64,000 bases of DNA from Brevundimonas sp. PAMC22021 (GTDB taxonomy: Bacteria; Pseudomonadota; Alphaproteobacteria; Caulobacterales; Caulobacteraceae). Made by a program: the position numbers and the translations under genes. Shown in pieces: positions 9,320 through 20,201 of this stretch; the stretch's first letter is position 1, and each line of letters begins with the position of its first letter. A model generated the notes under the pieces. That model ran no database searches, was not told the origin of the DNA, and was given only the letters and a program-made list of their open reading frames with translations. The stretch is taken from assembly GCF_019443405.1 (NCBI RefSeq), contig NZ_CP080376.1:1488001-1552000 (forward strand), given 5' to 3'.

Positions 9320-9392
9320 GACTCGAGGAGGCGCACGGACCTACTGTAGCGCAGACTCGGGCCAGACGCCCCAAACGTCAACGACCGGTTAA
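9320..9392 (-). promoter_or_regulatory. candidate cell-cycle promoter of mipZ with two GANTC sites
   Basis: In the 116 bp upstream of mipZ, TTGACG (9381-9376 on the minus strand) is followed after 17 bp by GAGTC (9358-9354) where a -10 box would lie; a second GANTC site is at 9320-9324. Overlapping the -35 box, 9377-9392 reads TTAA-N7-TTGAC, one mismatch from the CtrA box. GANTC is the CcrM methylation target, and GcrA/CcrM control of mipZ is known in Caulobacter. The site assignment here is inference. Confidence 0.45.
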
Positions 9393-9406
9393 CGGATTGC
9401 TGTGGA

Positions 9407-10036
9407 TCAGCCCCCGGCGCACCAGGGGTCCGCGCCGGCGATGGTCTGGCAAAGCCCTTCGGCGACCTCGGGCGGCAGGGGGCCGACCTTTAGACGCATC
9501 AAGCGGCTTCCGCCCCGCTCGACCGGCTCGAAGACGGGTTCGACACCCTGCAGGTCGCTTCGTCCCGACAGCTGCTCCCACGCGGCCTGCGCCATCGCCT
9601 CGCTGCCATAGGCGCCCAGCTGGATCATCCGCGGCGCAACGGAAGTCGGATCCGGCGCGACCGTTCCAGCATCGACCGTGAGATCGGCCTCGGTCGGCGG
9701 AGGCGCGGCTTCTCGCCTGCGCACGACAGCTCGCACGATCGCCGGAGGCGGCGCAGACGTTTCGACCCCGCCGCGCATGCCGGCGGCCTGGGCGTCGCGG
9801 GCGTCCCACATGTCGTGCGGGTCCATCACCGCCACCTTGACCGGCGAGAAGTCGGCGCCGCGCAGTCCGCCCGAGGCCGAACGGCCGCCCGATACGTCCA
9901 CGGCGGCGACGGCGCGGGCCATGGTCTCGAACCGCTGCGTCTCCACGGCGTCGCCGTCGCACGCCGAAAGGCTCAATGCGGCGCCGGCGCCGATCAGCGC
10001 GAGCAGGACTGGACGGGTCGCTTCTGCGGGCGTCAT
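9407..10036 (-). CDS. SPOR-domain lipoprotein
   Basis: The 209 aa protein starts with a signal peptide ending in a lipobox L-S-A-C (Cys26), then a disordered Pro/Ala/Arg-rich middle, and a C-terminal SPOR domain (about residues 133-205: R-M-I-Q-L-G-A-Y-G-S at its start, R-L-M-R-L-K-V-G-P-L near its end). SPOR domains bind septal peptidoglycan stripped of stem peptides, so the protein is probably an envelope-division protein tethered to the outer or inner membrane. It is transcribed toward mipZ, a further division gene, 116 bp away. Two Cys near the C-terminus (C-Q-T-I and W-C-A-G-G) could form a disulfide. No closer family name is justified. Confidence 0.82.
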   Translation of the reverse strand: MTPAEATRPVLLALIGAGAALSLSACDGDAVETQRFETMARAVAAVDVSGGRSASGGLRGADFSPVKVAVMDPHDMWDARDAQAAGMRGGVETSAPPPAIVRAVVRRREAAPPPTEADLTVDAGTVAPDPTSVAPRMIQLGAYGSEAMAQAAWEQLSGRSDLQGVEPVFEPVERGGSRLMRLKVGPLPPEVAEGLCQTIAGADPWCAGG

Positions 10037-10108
10037 AAGCGCGATTCTAACGGACGGCCTTTGAGACGTCCTTAGCGAACAGGCTTAAGAAAAAGAGTCA
10101 ACGCCAGC

Positions 10109-10954
10109 ATGACCGACGTTCCCCTGCCCGTCGCCCGCACCGTTGCTGAACTGCGCACAACCGTCGGCGAATGGCGCCGCCAGGGCTTCACCGTCGGCCT
10201 CGTTCCCACGATGGGCGCCCTGCATGAAGGGCATCTGACGCTGGTGCGCGAGGCGAAGCGGCGCGCGGACAAGGTGTTCGCCAGCGTCTTCGTCAATCCG
10301 ACCCAGTTCGCCGCGCACGAGGACCTTGGAACCTATCCGCGCCGCGAGGCGGAGGACGCCGCGCTTCTGGCGCAGGCCGGTTGCGACCTCCTGTTCGCCC
10401 CCTCGGTCGAGCAGATGTACCCGGAAGGCTTCGCTGCTCGCGTCGAGATCGGCGGCCCCAGCGCGGGTCTCGAGACCGACTTTCGCCCCCACTTCTTCGG
10501 CGGCGTGGCGACGGTGGTGACCAAGCTGTTGAACCAGGCCCGGGCCGACGTCGCCGTCTTTGGCGAAAAGGACTACCAGCAACTGATGGTGGTGCGCCGT
10601 CTCGCCCGCGACCTCGACATCCCGACCGAGATCGTCGGAGCACCCACGGAACGAGATGGCTGGGGCTTGGCTCTGTCCTCGCGCAACGCCTACCTGTCTG
10701 ACGACGATTTGCAGATCGCGCGCCGGCTGAACGGCGTTCTGGCCGAAGCCGCGCTCAAGGCCGCAGCGAACGAGCCGCCGGCAGATGTCGAAGCCGAGGC
10801 TTCATCCGCCCTGCTGGCCGCGGGTTTCGAGCGCGTCGATTACGTCGCCGTTCGAAGCGCGGACCTTGGTCCTTACGAGGTCGGAGCGCCCGGCCGCATC
10901 CTGGCCGCCGCCTGGCTCGGCCAGACGCGGCTGATCGACAACATGGCGGTCTGA
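10109..10954 (+). CDS. panC: pantothenate synthetase
   Basis: PanC joins pantoate and beta-alanine with ATP to make pantothenate, the precursor of coenzyme A. The 281 aa protein has the nucleotidyltransferase HIGH-like motif P-T-M-G-A-L-H-E-G-H, the F-V-N-P-T-Q-F strand, V-F-G-E-K-D-Y-Q-Q-L and the L-S-S-R-N motif that replaces KMSKS; all conserved residues are in place. The start codon at 10109 lies 72 bp from the divergent SPOR gene start, leaving room for a promoter. It is convergent with the M28 peptidase gene, 3 bp away. It stands alone here, without panB or panD. Confidence 0.96.
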   Translation: MTDVPLPVARTVAELRTTVGEWRRQGFTVGLVPTMGALHEGHLTLVREAKRRADKVFASVFVNPTQFAAHEDLGTYPRREAEDAALLAQAGCDLLFAPSVEQMYPEGFAARVEIGGPSAGLETDFRPHFFGGVATVVTKLLNQARADVAVFGEKDYQQLMVVRRLARDLDIPTEIVGAPTERDGWGLALSSRNAYLSDDDLQIARRLNGVLAEAALKAAANEPPADVEAEASSALLAAGFERVDYVAVRSADLGPYEVGAPGRILAAAWLGQTRLIDNMAV

Positions 10955-10957
10955 ACC

Positions 10958-11920
10958 CTACCGATCCAGCGAGCGGTCAAGCGCCCGGAAGGCCGCGATC
11001 GCCAGCTCGGTCGAGTTCTGGAACACGGCCGGCGTGATCTTTTCGAAATCGTCGGACGGCCGGTGATAGTCCGGATGATAGTCGACGCCGAGGTAGAGGA
11101 ACGGCACCTGCGCCTCATGAAAGGCGGCGTGGTCTGACGCGGTCACCCAGTTGTTCTCGCCGGTGTCGGCGGGCGTGTCCTTGCCGAATGCCAGCGAAAT
11201 CGACCCTTGCGCCGGCAGCGCCTCCAGAATCGGGCGCAGCGTCGGATGCTGGTAGGTGCCGGTGACCCACAGATGGTTGTCCGTCTCCGCCCGCGCGGTC
11301 ATGTCGAAGTTGAGGTTCAGCGCCATGGAGGTCAGCGGCACCGGCGGCGCCTTTACGAACTCGCGCGCGCCCAGCAGTCCCCGCTCTTCCCCATCCAGCG
11401 CCACGATCAGCACGCTGTGCTCTGGCGCTTCCGCCTTCAGCCGCGCCGCCAGCTCCAGCATGGTCGAGACGCCCGAAGCGTTGTCGTCGGCCCCGTTGTA
11501 GATCTGGCCGTCGCTCACGCCGACATGGTCGTAATGGGCGGTGACGACGATGTAGCGATCCGGCGCCCGCGTGCCGGGAATCAGCCCTACGACGTTGACG
11601 CCGTTGAACGTCTTCGGCCCGCTGCGGGTGCGGCCCGTGGTCTCGAACCGCTGCAATCGACCAAAGGAAGCCGGCGCGACGCCCAACGCCTCCATGCGCG
11701 AGACGATGTGGTTACGCGCGCGCTCGCCGCCGGCCGCTCCGGTGTCGCGCCCCTCCATGTCGTCTGCGGACAGGGTGCGCAGGTCGGTCATCAGCTGCGC
11801 ATAGTCGCGGGCTGGCGCGACCTCGGCAGGCGCAGGCGCGGCGGGTTCGGTCGACGGGGTCTGGCACGCCGCCAGCGCGAGAACGGACACGGCTGAAAGG
11901 GCAAGGCGTAGGCGGATCAT
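10958..11920 (-). CDS. M28-family zinc aminopeptidase lipoprotein
   Basis: The 320 aa protein has a lipoprotein signal peptide with lipobox L-A-A-C (Cys19) and a peptidase M28 domain. Metal ligands are visible in order: H and D in V-T-A-H-Y-D-H-V-G and Y-N-G-A-D-D-N-A-S-G, the catalytic Glu pair in L-D-G-E-E-R-G-L-L-G, a further Asp in L-N-F-D-M, and a late His in A-S-D-H-A-A-F. A short Ala/Pro linker separates the lipidated Cys from the catalytic domain, as for periplasm-facing enzymes. It probably trims peptides in the periplasm as an aminopeptidase; actual specificity is not readable. It is monocistronic, convergent with panC. Confidence 0.88.
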   Translation of the reverse strand: MIRLRLALSAVSVLALAACQTPSTEPAAPAPAEVAPARDYAQLMTDLRTLSADDMEGRDTGAAGGERARNHIVSRMEALGVAPASFGRLQRFETTGRTRSGPKTFNGVNVVGLIPGTRAPDRYIVVTAHYDHVGVSDGQIYNGADDNASGVSTMLELAARLKAEAPEHSVLIVALDGEERGLLGAREFVKAPPVPLTSMALNLNFDMTARAETDNHLWVTGTYQHPTLRPILEALPAQGSISLAFGKDTPADTGENNWVTASDHAAFHEAQVPFLYLGVDYHPDYHRPSDDFEKITPAVFQNSTELAIAAFRALDRSLDR

Positions 11921-12021
11921 GGCGGCTCCAGCGAGTTGGCGCCCAAAGCCTTAGCGAGCGCTGCGGTCGGCGTCAGCATAACGATCCGTCATCGATGCCG
12001 GAATCGCCTGCGACGGTGTAA

Positions 12022-14367
<2,346 letters not shown>

Positions 14368-14446
14368 GACAGCCTTGATTCCGTCGCGGATCAGGGACAA
14401 CCTCCGGGGCAACAAGGCGAAATCGCCTTACCCAAGGGAAACGACC

Positions 14447-14869
14447 ATGAAGATCAAAGTCCTGCTCGCCGCCTCGGCCCTGATCGGCGCCCTCGCCTCG
14501 CCGGCGCTGGCGGCCGACCCGACCGGCCTGTGGCAGACCCCCACCAATGGCGGCCAGGTGCGCATCAGCCGCTGCGGCCAGGCGTTGTGCGGGACGCTGA
14601 TCACCTCCAGCCACATCCGCTCGGACGCCAACGCCCGCGACGAGAACAACAAGAACGCGTCGCTGCGAAGCCGTCCCTTGCGCAACCTGCCGATGCTGAC
14701 CGGCTTCACCGGCGGCCCGACCGAATGGCGCGGCGGTTCGGTCTATAATCCTGCCGACGGCGGCACCTATCGCGGCACCATCACCATGACCAACGACAAC
14801 ACCCTGCGTCTGCGCGGCTGCATCGTCGCGCCGCTGTGCAAGACGCAGACCTGGACGCGCGTCCAGTAA
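14447..14869 (+). CDS. DUF2147-family exported protein
   Basis: The 140 aa protein starts with a clear signal peptide (M-K-I-K then a hydrophobic core, cleavage after A-L-A near residue 22). The mature part has the DUF2147 pattern: G-x-W-x-T-P at its start, a C-G-x-x-L-C-G motif with paired Cys, W-x-G-G-x-V-Y-N-P-x-D-G-x-x-Y and a final C-x-x-x-x-L-C-K-T-Q-x-W-x-R. Family members are periplasmic lipocalin-like proteins of unknown function. The start is set by the signal peptide and the AAGGGAAACGACC leader; a small hairpin (14414-14429) precedes it. A strong terminator follows at once, so it is monocistronic. Confidence 0.86.
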   Translation: MKIKVLLAASALIGALASPALAADPTGLWQTPTNGGQVRISRCGQALCGTLITSSHIRSDANARDENNKNASLRSRPLRNLPMLTGFTGGPTEWRGGSVYNPADGGTYRGTITMTNDNTLRLRGCIVAPLCKTQTWTRVQ

Positions 14870-14889
14870 GGCGTAGCCGCTGAATGCAG

Positions 14890-14926
14890 AAAGGCCCGGC
14901 CGGAGCGATCCGACCGGGCCTTTTTT
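14890..14926 (+). terminator. Rho-independent terminator after the DUF2147 gene
   Basis: A 13 bp stem with one mismatch (14892-14904 with 14909-14921), GCGA tetraloop and a run of six T at the 3' side. It lies between the DUF2147 gene and the convergent aldo/keto reductase gene. Confidence 0.88.
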
Positions 14927-14941
14927 CTCAGCGATCAAGGA

Positions 14942-15928
<987 letters not shown>

Positions 15929-15980
15929 GGGCGCTCTCCTGCGTGTGGTGGAAAGTCCGAGATGGGCGCGGCTGTGCGGA

Positions 15981-16586
15981 TCAACAACCGTCGTCCGCCG
16001 ACTTCAGCCAATCTTCAAGCGGCAGGTCGGCGGTCGAGCGCGTCTCGGCCGACATCGCATTGCGCATGATCTCCAGCGCCCATTCGGTGCGTTGCTCGTC
16101 AGGTCCAGCCACGGCGTCGCTCGGGACCCAGATATCGTACTGACGCATGTGGGCGTCGGCTGCGGTGAACAGGACGCAGATGTCCGCCGCCACGCCCGTC
16201 AGGATCACCCGACTGGCCTTCAGCTGAGGCAGCAGCACCGGCAGATTGGTGGCGTAGAAGCCCGAGAACTGCGGCTTGATGACGAAATAGTCGTTGGGGC
16301 GTGGACCGAGCCGATCGGCCAGAGCCGCGGCATCCGGATCGGCCTGACGCACATGCTCCACCAGCCGCGATTTCTCCGAATGCCACTGGCCGAAGTTGTC
16401 GTTGACGTAGACGGTCGGAACGCCCGCGCGATCCGCTTCGTCTCGTAGCCGCAATATGGCCTCCGCCGCCTTCAGCACCTTGGGCCGCATGGCGTCCGCC
16501 TCGGAGAACTGCAGGTCGTTGATCATGTCGATGATCAACAGCGCCGTGGCGCCCGCCGCCGGTTCGATGATTTCAGCCTTGTCCAC
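15981..16586 (-). CDS. isochorismatase-like cysteine hydrolase
   Basis: The 201 aa protein has the isochorismatase/nicotinamidase fold with its Asp-Lys-Cys triad: Asp in L-I-I-D-M-I-N-D near residue 20, Lys in I-K-P-Q-F-S-G-F-Y, and nucleophile Cys in [15 protein letters not shown] His-Glu pair in the region Q-W-H-S-E-K is also family-like. Members hydrolyse varied amide or ester substrates; no substrate can be assigned. It lies upstream of the aldo/keto reductase on the same strand and may be co-transcribed with it. Confidence 0.87.
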   Translation of the reverse strand: MDKAEIIEPAAGATALLIIDMINDLQFSEADAMRPKVLKAAEAILRLRDEADRAGVPTVYVNDNFGQWHSEKSRLVEHVRQADPDAAALADRLGPRPNDYFVIKPQFSGFYATNLPVLLPQLKASRVILTGVAADICVLFTAADAHMRQYDIWVPSDAVAGPDEQRTEWALEIMRNAMSAETRSTADLPLEDWLKSADDGC

Positions 16587-16648
16587 GCGGTTCTCCGTCC
16601 CTTGCAGGACAGGTCAACGCACCGGCCGCCGATTGGCCCCTGAGGAAA

Positions 16649-17257
16649 TCAGCCGCCGAAGCCGCGTCCGCCGCCGCCGAAACCGCCGCGCGAAACCACC
16701 GCCGTGCGGCTCTGAACCCGCGTCGGCGCCTGCCGGGCCACGTCGTAGTCGCGGCCGTTGGTCAGCAGCCGGCCCGAGCGATAGTCGCGATAGGCGTAGC
16801 CGCCGCCGTAGCCGTTGGAGTAGCGGCCATTTTGGTCACGGTACATCGGACGATATCGTCCGCCGTCCAGCGCCTGGCCGATGATGAAGCCGGCCAGCAG
16901 CGGGGTGAAGAACGATCCGCCCGAGCCGTTGTTGGTCGGCTCGCACTGGGACGGGCCCCAGGTCCCCTCGCATTCCGCGCGCGACATGTAGCGCGGTCCA
17001 TCTGCCTGGCGCGCCTTTTCAGCCTCGGAATAGGCGGTCTGGCACTCGCTGTCGGGCGCGTTATTGGCGTCGAGACATTCCTGAAGCGACGTATAGGCGG
17101 CCGTGGGCTGGGGCGCCGCCTCGACCTGGGACGGGGCGGACGGCGCGTCTCCGCAGGCCGCCAGCGAGAAGCTGGCCGTAGCCATCAGGCTGGTCACCTG
17201 CAGCGTGCGCGAACGCTTCAAGCGGCTGATGGCGAGAGGCTTTTGTTCATCGGACAT
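16649..17257 (-). CDS. DUF1190 (YgiB/YjfM-like) lipoprotein
   Basis: A 202 aa protein with a cytoplasmic basic start (R-L-K-R-S-R), a signal peptide ending in a lipobox L-A-A-C (Cys35), conserved Cys-containing repeats (L-Q-E-C, S-E-C-Q, A-E-C-E-G-T-W-G-P-S-Q-C), then a Gly-rich transmembrane-like segment (F-F-T-P-L-L-A-G-F-I-I-G) and a Tyr/Gly/Arg-rich tail ending in Gly repeats. This is the DUF1190 family, represented by E. coli YgiB and YjfM, of unknown function. It is the last gene of the minus-strand operon: channel, DUF2491, DUF350, DUF1190. The spacing of 10 bp after the DUF350 gene supports co-transcription. Confidence 0.83.
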   Translation of the reverse strand: MSDEQKPLAISRLKRSRTLQVTSLMATASFSLAACGDAPSAPSQVEAAPQPTAAYTSLQECLDANNAPDSECQTAYSEAEKARQADGPRYMSRAECEGTWGPSQCEPTNNGSGGSFFTPLLAGFIIGQALDGGRYRPMYRDQNGRYSNGYGGGYAYRDYRSGRLLTNGRDYDVARQAPTRVQSRTAVVSRGGFGGGGRGFGG

Positions 17258-17267
17258 CGACAGGTCC

Positions 17268-17681
17268 TCAGGTGGTCATGCAGGCGGCGTTCAACAGGCC
17301 GACGCAGATGGAGATGGCCGCCAGATACAGCGCGGCCGCCATGTCGCCAGCCTCGACCCGGCTGGCCAGATTGCGAAAGGCCAGGCGGCTGACAACGACA
17401 AAGGTCACGATCTGGATCACGCCGGCCAGCGCCGCCCACGCCACGAACTCGGCCAGGCTGACCGTGTGCGACAGGGCCGAGGCCAGCGGCAGCACATAGC
17501 CGATCAGGGCGCCGCCCAGCGTCACCGCCGCGGCCTGGTTGCCCTGACGGATCAGGGTGCGCTCATGATAAGGCGTGATCCATTGGTAGATCAGCTTAAA
17601 GGCGACCGTGAAGGCGCCCGCCGTCACAAAGGCGACGAGGAACGAGATCGCCCCCGCCTGAAACGTCATCCAGTCGAACAT
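17268..17681 (-). CDS. DUF350 (YjfL-like) inner-membrane protein
   Basis: A 137 aa protein made almost entirely of four predicted transmembrane helices, with the family motif Y-x-x-x-T-P-Y-H-E at the end of helix 1 to 2 and a G-G-A-L-I-G-Y-V-L-P-L-A-S-A helix. DUF350 members such as E. coli YjfL are paired with PspA-like and ATP-grasp proteins in many genomes, but no molecular function is established. It lies between DUF2491 (28 bp upstream) and DUF1190 (10 bp downstream) in the minus-strand operon. Confidence 0.85.
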   Translation of the reverse strand: MFDWMTFQAGAISFLVAFVTAGAFTVAFKLIYQWITPYHERTLIRQGNQAAAVTLGGALIGYVLPLASALSHTVSLAEFVAWAALAGVIQIVTFVVVSRLAFRNLASRVEAGDMAAALYLAAISICVGLLNAACMTT

Positions 17682-17709
17682 CCAGTCGCCCCCTCCAAAA
17701 GGCTCGCCG

Positions 17710-18369
17710 TCAGGCGTCGAATTCGGCCAGCTCCAGCGGGATGCCGACCATGATCTCGTGCGTGACGTCGGCGGTGCGGCCGGCTTTCCGCTCGGGCTCC
17801 TGCTCGATCGCCAGCATCAGCTCGCGCCCGCCGGGCACGTCGCGCGCATACAGCATGCAGGTCTGGAAGATGCGTGCATAGGGGGTGACGGCCTTGCGGT
17901 CGTCATGGATCTCTTCCCAGAAGCTGACCGGCGGCTGCCGCGCGTCGCTTTCGGCGAACCAGAAGCGCGGCCACTGACCCACCTCCTCCGCCGTTCCGTC
18001 GAACACCGGCTCGCTCAGCCGATCCTTCCAGCGCCTGCGCGCCGCATCGTTCGGCGGATAGGCCGACGACCAGGGGATATAGAGCGTGAAGTCGTAGGAC
18101 ACCGCGCCCGTCGCGTCGTCGCTCATGCCCTGCAGCATGACGTGGTCGTCGGTGTAGAAGCGATGCACGAACTGGCCACCGTCCAGTTCGACCGATCCCT
18201 GCGCGGTGATCTCCAGGGCGTCGCGGTCCAGGGTGAACAGGCTCTCGCCCTCCATCCGCCGCCATGCCAAGGGGTCGAGCCGCACCGTTCGCCCCACGGT
18301 GATGTTGCGCACCACCGCCAGACGGTCGGGCGTTTCGGGCGTGGATTGGCCAAACAGACGCTTGAACAT
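17710..18369 (-). CDS. DUF2491 (YjfK-like) protein
   Basis: A 219 aa cytoplasmic protein without signal peptide or membrane helices, matching the YjfK/DUF2491 family by its N-terminal M-F-K-R-L-F-G, the I-T-V-G-R-T-V-R-L-D-P region, the W-P-R-F-W-F motif and the Y-A-R-D-V-x-G-G-R-E-L stretch followed by E-x-E-x-x-A. Function unknown. It is the second gene of the minus-strand operon, 9 bp after the potassium-channel gene, so is very likely co-expressed with it. Confidence 0.82.
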   Translation of the reverse strand: MFKRLFGQSTPETPDRLAVVRNITVGRTVRLDPLAWRRMEGESLFTLDRDALEITAQGSVELDGGQFVHRFYTDDHVMLQGMSDDATGAVSYDFTLYIPWSSAYPPNDAARRRWKDRLSEPVFDGTAEEVGQWPRFWFAESDARQPPVSFWEEIHDDRKAVTPYARIFQTCMLYARDVPGGRELMLAIEQEPERKAGRTADVTHEIMVGIPLELAEFDA

Positions 18370-18378
18370 GGTCGGACC

Positions 18379-19419
18379 TTAGCCCGACAAAACGGCGGGA
18401 TCGAGCCTTGCCGCCGCGACATAGAACAGCCGATCCCCTGGAGAGACGCACGCCTCGGCCGGCGGATTGAACGCCGGCTCGGCCCTGTCGGCCGGCTGAT
18501 GCGCCAGAAGCGTGGCCCCGGCGTCCAGGCAGCGCCGCGCCAGGTCGCGCCAGGAGGCGTCGACCGCCGACCACGTCAGGCTGAACAGGGTCGCGCCCTC
18601 GTCCAGGTGGCTGGTCAGGGCGCTGATGACCTGGCTGGCGCCCGGATCGCGCGCGGCTCTGGCCAGCATCTCGGGTCCGGAAGACAGCACCACCTCGGCG
18701 CGTATGCAGTGCTGGCGCACCAGACGCGCGCTGTCCTCGTTGTCGAAATAGCAGACGATGTGGGCCGCCTCAGGCGCGCAGGCGCCCGCCGCCAACGTCG
18801 CCGCGAGGGTGTCGCTGTCGCTGTCGGTATAGATCAGCACCCGGCTGGCGCCCGCCAGTCCGGCCCGCGTCAGCGCCGCCGGCGAGGTCAGGCTCTCGGT
18901 CTGGACATAGCGCACGCGCTCGTCCGGCTCGCTCAGCGCCTGACGCGTCAGCAGAACCAGCGTCTGCTCACGGGCCAGTTCGGCGCAAAGCTCGTCGATC
19001 ATCTTGGGCGTGCGCACCGGATGGTAGCCGATCAGGACGATGGTGTCGGTCATCCTCGAATAGTCTCCCTTTCCGGAGCGGCGCCTGCGCCAGACGTCGC
19101 CGATGGCGCCCAGCACCTTGGCGACCACCGTGGTGAAGGCCGCGATCGCGCCGGGAAAAATCCACAACGCCACCACCAGCCGCCCCGCGGTCTCTTGCGG
19201 GCTAAGATCGCCGTAGCCGACTGTATAGGCCGTGGTCGCATACCAGTAGAAAAAGGTCGCCGGCTCCGTCAGCTCTGTCTCGCCGGCCAGCACCAGCAGC
19301 TCCCACGACGCCAGTGCGTGGACAAGGATCAGCACGGCGAGCATGGTCCATTGCAGGTCGGCCATGACGTGGAACGCCTGGTCGAACACGCGCGCCAGTC
19401 TCAGCCTCGCCAGCATCAT
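18379..19419 (-). CDS. two-helix potassium channel with RCK/TrkA-N-like regulatory domain
   Basis: A 346 aa ion channel. Two transmembrane helices flank a pore loop with the exact K+ selectivity filter T-V-G-Y-G-D at residues 66-71. After a basic linker (W-R-R-R-R-S-G-K-G) comes a Rossmann-like RCK domain (I-V-L-I-G-Y near residue 128) and a C-terminal TrkA-C-like part. Homologues (KCH/MthK-like) form tetrameric K+ channels gated by ligands bound to the RCK ring. The nucleotide-binding Gly motif is degenerate (G-Y-H-P-V rather than G-x-G-x-x-G), so the ligand is unclear. It is the first gene of the minus-strand operon; genes for such channels are linked to the yjf families in other bacteria. 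Confidence 0.85.
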   Translation of the reverse strand: MMLARLRLARVFDQAFHVMADLQWTMLAVLILVHALASWELLVLAGETELTEPATFFYWYATTAYTVGYGDLSPQETAGRLVVALWIFPGAIAAFTTVVAKVLGAIGDVWRRRRSGKGDYSRMTDTIVLIGYHPVRTPKMIDELCAELAREQTLVLLTRQALSEPDERVRYVQTESLTSPAALTRAGLAGASRVLIYTDSDSDTLAATLAAGACAPEAAHIVCYFDNEDSARLVRQHCIRAEVVLSSGPEMLARAARDPGASQVISALTSHLDEGATLFSLTWSAVDASWRDLARRCLDAGATLLAHQPADRAEPAFNPPAEACVSPGDRLFYVAAARLDPAVLSG

Positions 19420-19455
19420 CGTCCCGTTCCTCCCAACACCGTTCTCTCAATCCGC

Positions 19456-19499
19456 TTGGCGAAGGTCAAGCGTTCATGTTACGCGTTGCATGTAACATG
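19456..19499. promoter_or_regulatory. divergent control region with perfect inverted repeat CATGTTAC-N9-GTAACATG
   Basis: The 8 bp arms at 19475-19482 and 19492-19499 are perfect reverse complements around a 9 bp spacer. On the plus strand TTGGCG (19456-19461) and TTACGC (19479-19484) lie 17 bp apart, so the repeat would overlap the -10 region and the start codon of the DUF2170 gene at 19497. That is the layout expected of a repressor operator. The protein that binds is unknown; the DUF2170 protein has an N-terminal antitoxin-like segment and is a candidate. Confidence 0.6.
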
Positions 19500-20183
19500 T
19501 CTCGTCTTGCACCAGCCTCCGCGAACGCCGCTTCGGATCGCATCCGGGCGTGGCGCCGCGCGCGCCGCGAGGCGGGCATGGTGAAGCTGGAGTTGTGGGT
19601 GCCCGAGGCCGCCCGCGCGGATGTCAAGGCGGCGGTGCACGCCATCGTGACGGATTCGACGCGCGGCCCCTTGCTCCAGTCCCTTATGCGTCCGACCTTC
19701 AACGCCTCAGCCCTGTCAGGAGCCGACCGACCGATGGATTCCGTGATCGAAACCCCGTGGACCGTGCCTGCGATCAAGGAGGCGCTGGAAGGCTCCCCGC
19801 TTGTGCGCGAGGACGAAATGACCCTGCGCGTGCTGGAGGGATCGGACGCCGTGCTGCTGGCGACCATGCACGAATATGGCGACCTGCCGATCTATCTCAG
19901 CGTCGGCGGCGCCCAGATCGTCTGCTCGGTCCTCTTATGGCCGGCCTCGGAACAGCAGGATCGGCCCGCCTTCAACGAGTTCCTGCTCAAGGCCCAGCGC
20001 GTCGTGCCCTTGTCGAACTTCGCCATCACCAATGTGGGCGAAGAGGAATACTATGAACTGATGGGCGAGCTGTCGTGCAAGACGACGCTGCAGACCATCC
20101 TGATCGAACTGCGCACCCTGGCCGAGAACGCCATCGATGCGACCGAACTGCGCGAGACCTTTGGCGCGCAAGCCGCCGCCTGA
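19497..20183 (+). CDS. DUF2170 (YjfI-like) protein with N-terminal MazE/RHH-like segment
   Basis: The 228 aa protein has two parts. Residues 1-55 carry R-x-R-x-x-R-x-A-R-R-E-A-G-x-x-x-L-E-L-W-V-P, resembling the start of MazE-like antitoxins that use a short DNA-binding strand-helix motif. Residues about 80-228 match DUF2170 (E. coli YjfI, about 133 aa): E-T-P-W-T-V-P-A-I, D-L-P-I-Y-L-S-V-G-G-x-Q, F-N-E-F-L-L-K and a conserved N-V-G-E-E-E-Y-Y-E-L-M-G-E-L-S motif. DUF2170 function is unknown. ATG 19497 is used; ATG 19476 in frame lies inside the inverted repeat. It starts the plus-strand operon and precedes the PspA-like gene by 18 bp. Confidence 0.78.
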   Translation: MSRLAPASANAASDRIRAWRRARREAGMVKLELWVPEAARADVKAAVHAIVTDSTRGPLLQSLMRPTFNASALSGADRPMDSVIETPWTVPAIKEALEGSPLVREDEMTLRVLEGSDAVLLATMHEYGDLPIYLSVGGAQIVCSVLLWPASEQQDRPAFNEFLLKAQRVVPLSNFAITNVGEEEYYELMGELSCKTTLQTILIELRTLAENAIDATELRETFGAQAAA

Positions 20184-20201
20184 GACCAAGGAGACAGACC
20201 C

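Noticed and set aside
7524..9392. 622-codon frame across pyrC', the J-domain gene and mipZ
   Set aside because: Covers three confirmed genes in other frames and has no family resemblance.
17758..19584. 608-codon frame antisense to the DUF2491 and channel genes
   Set aside because: Low-complexity composition, no domain, and runs across two genuine genes and their control region.
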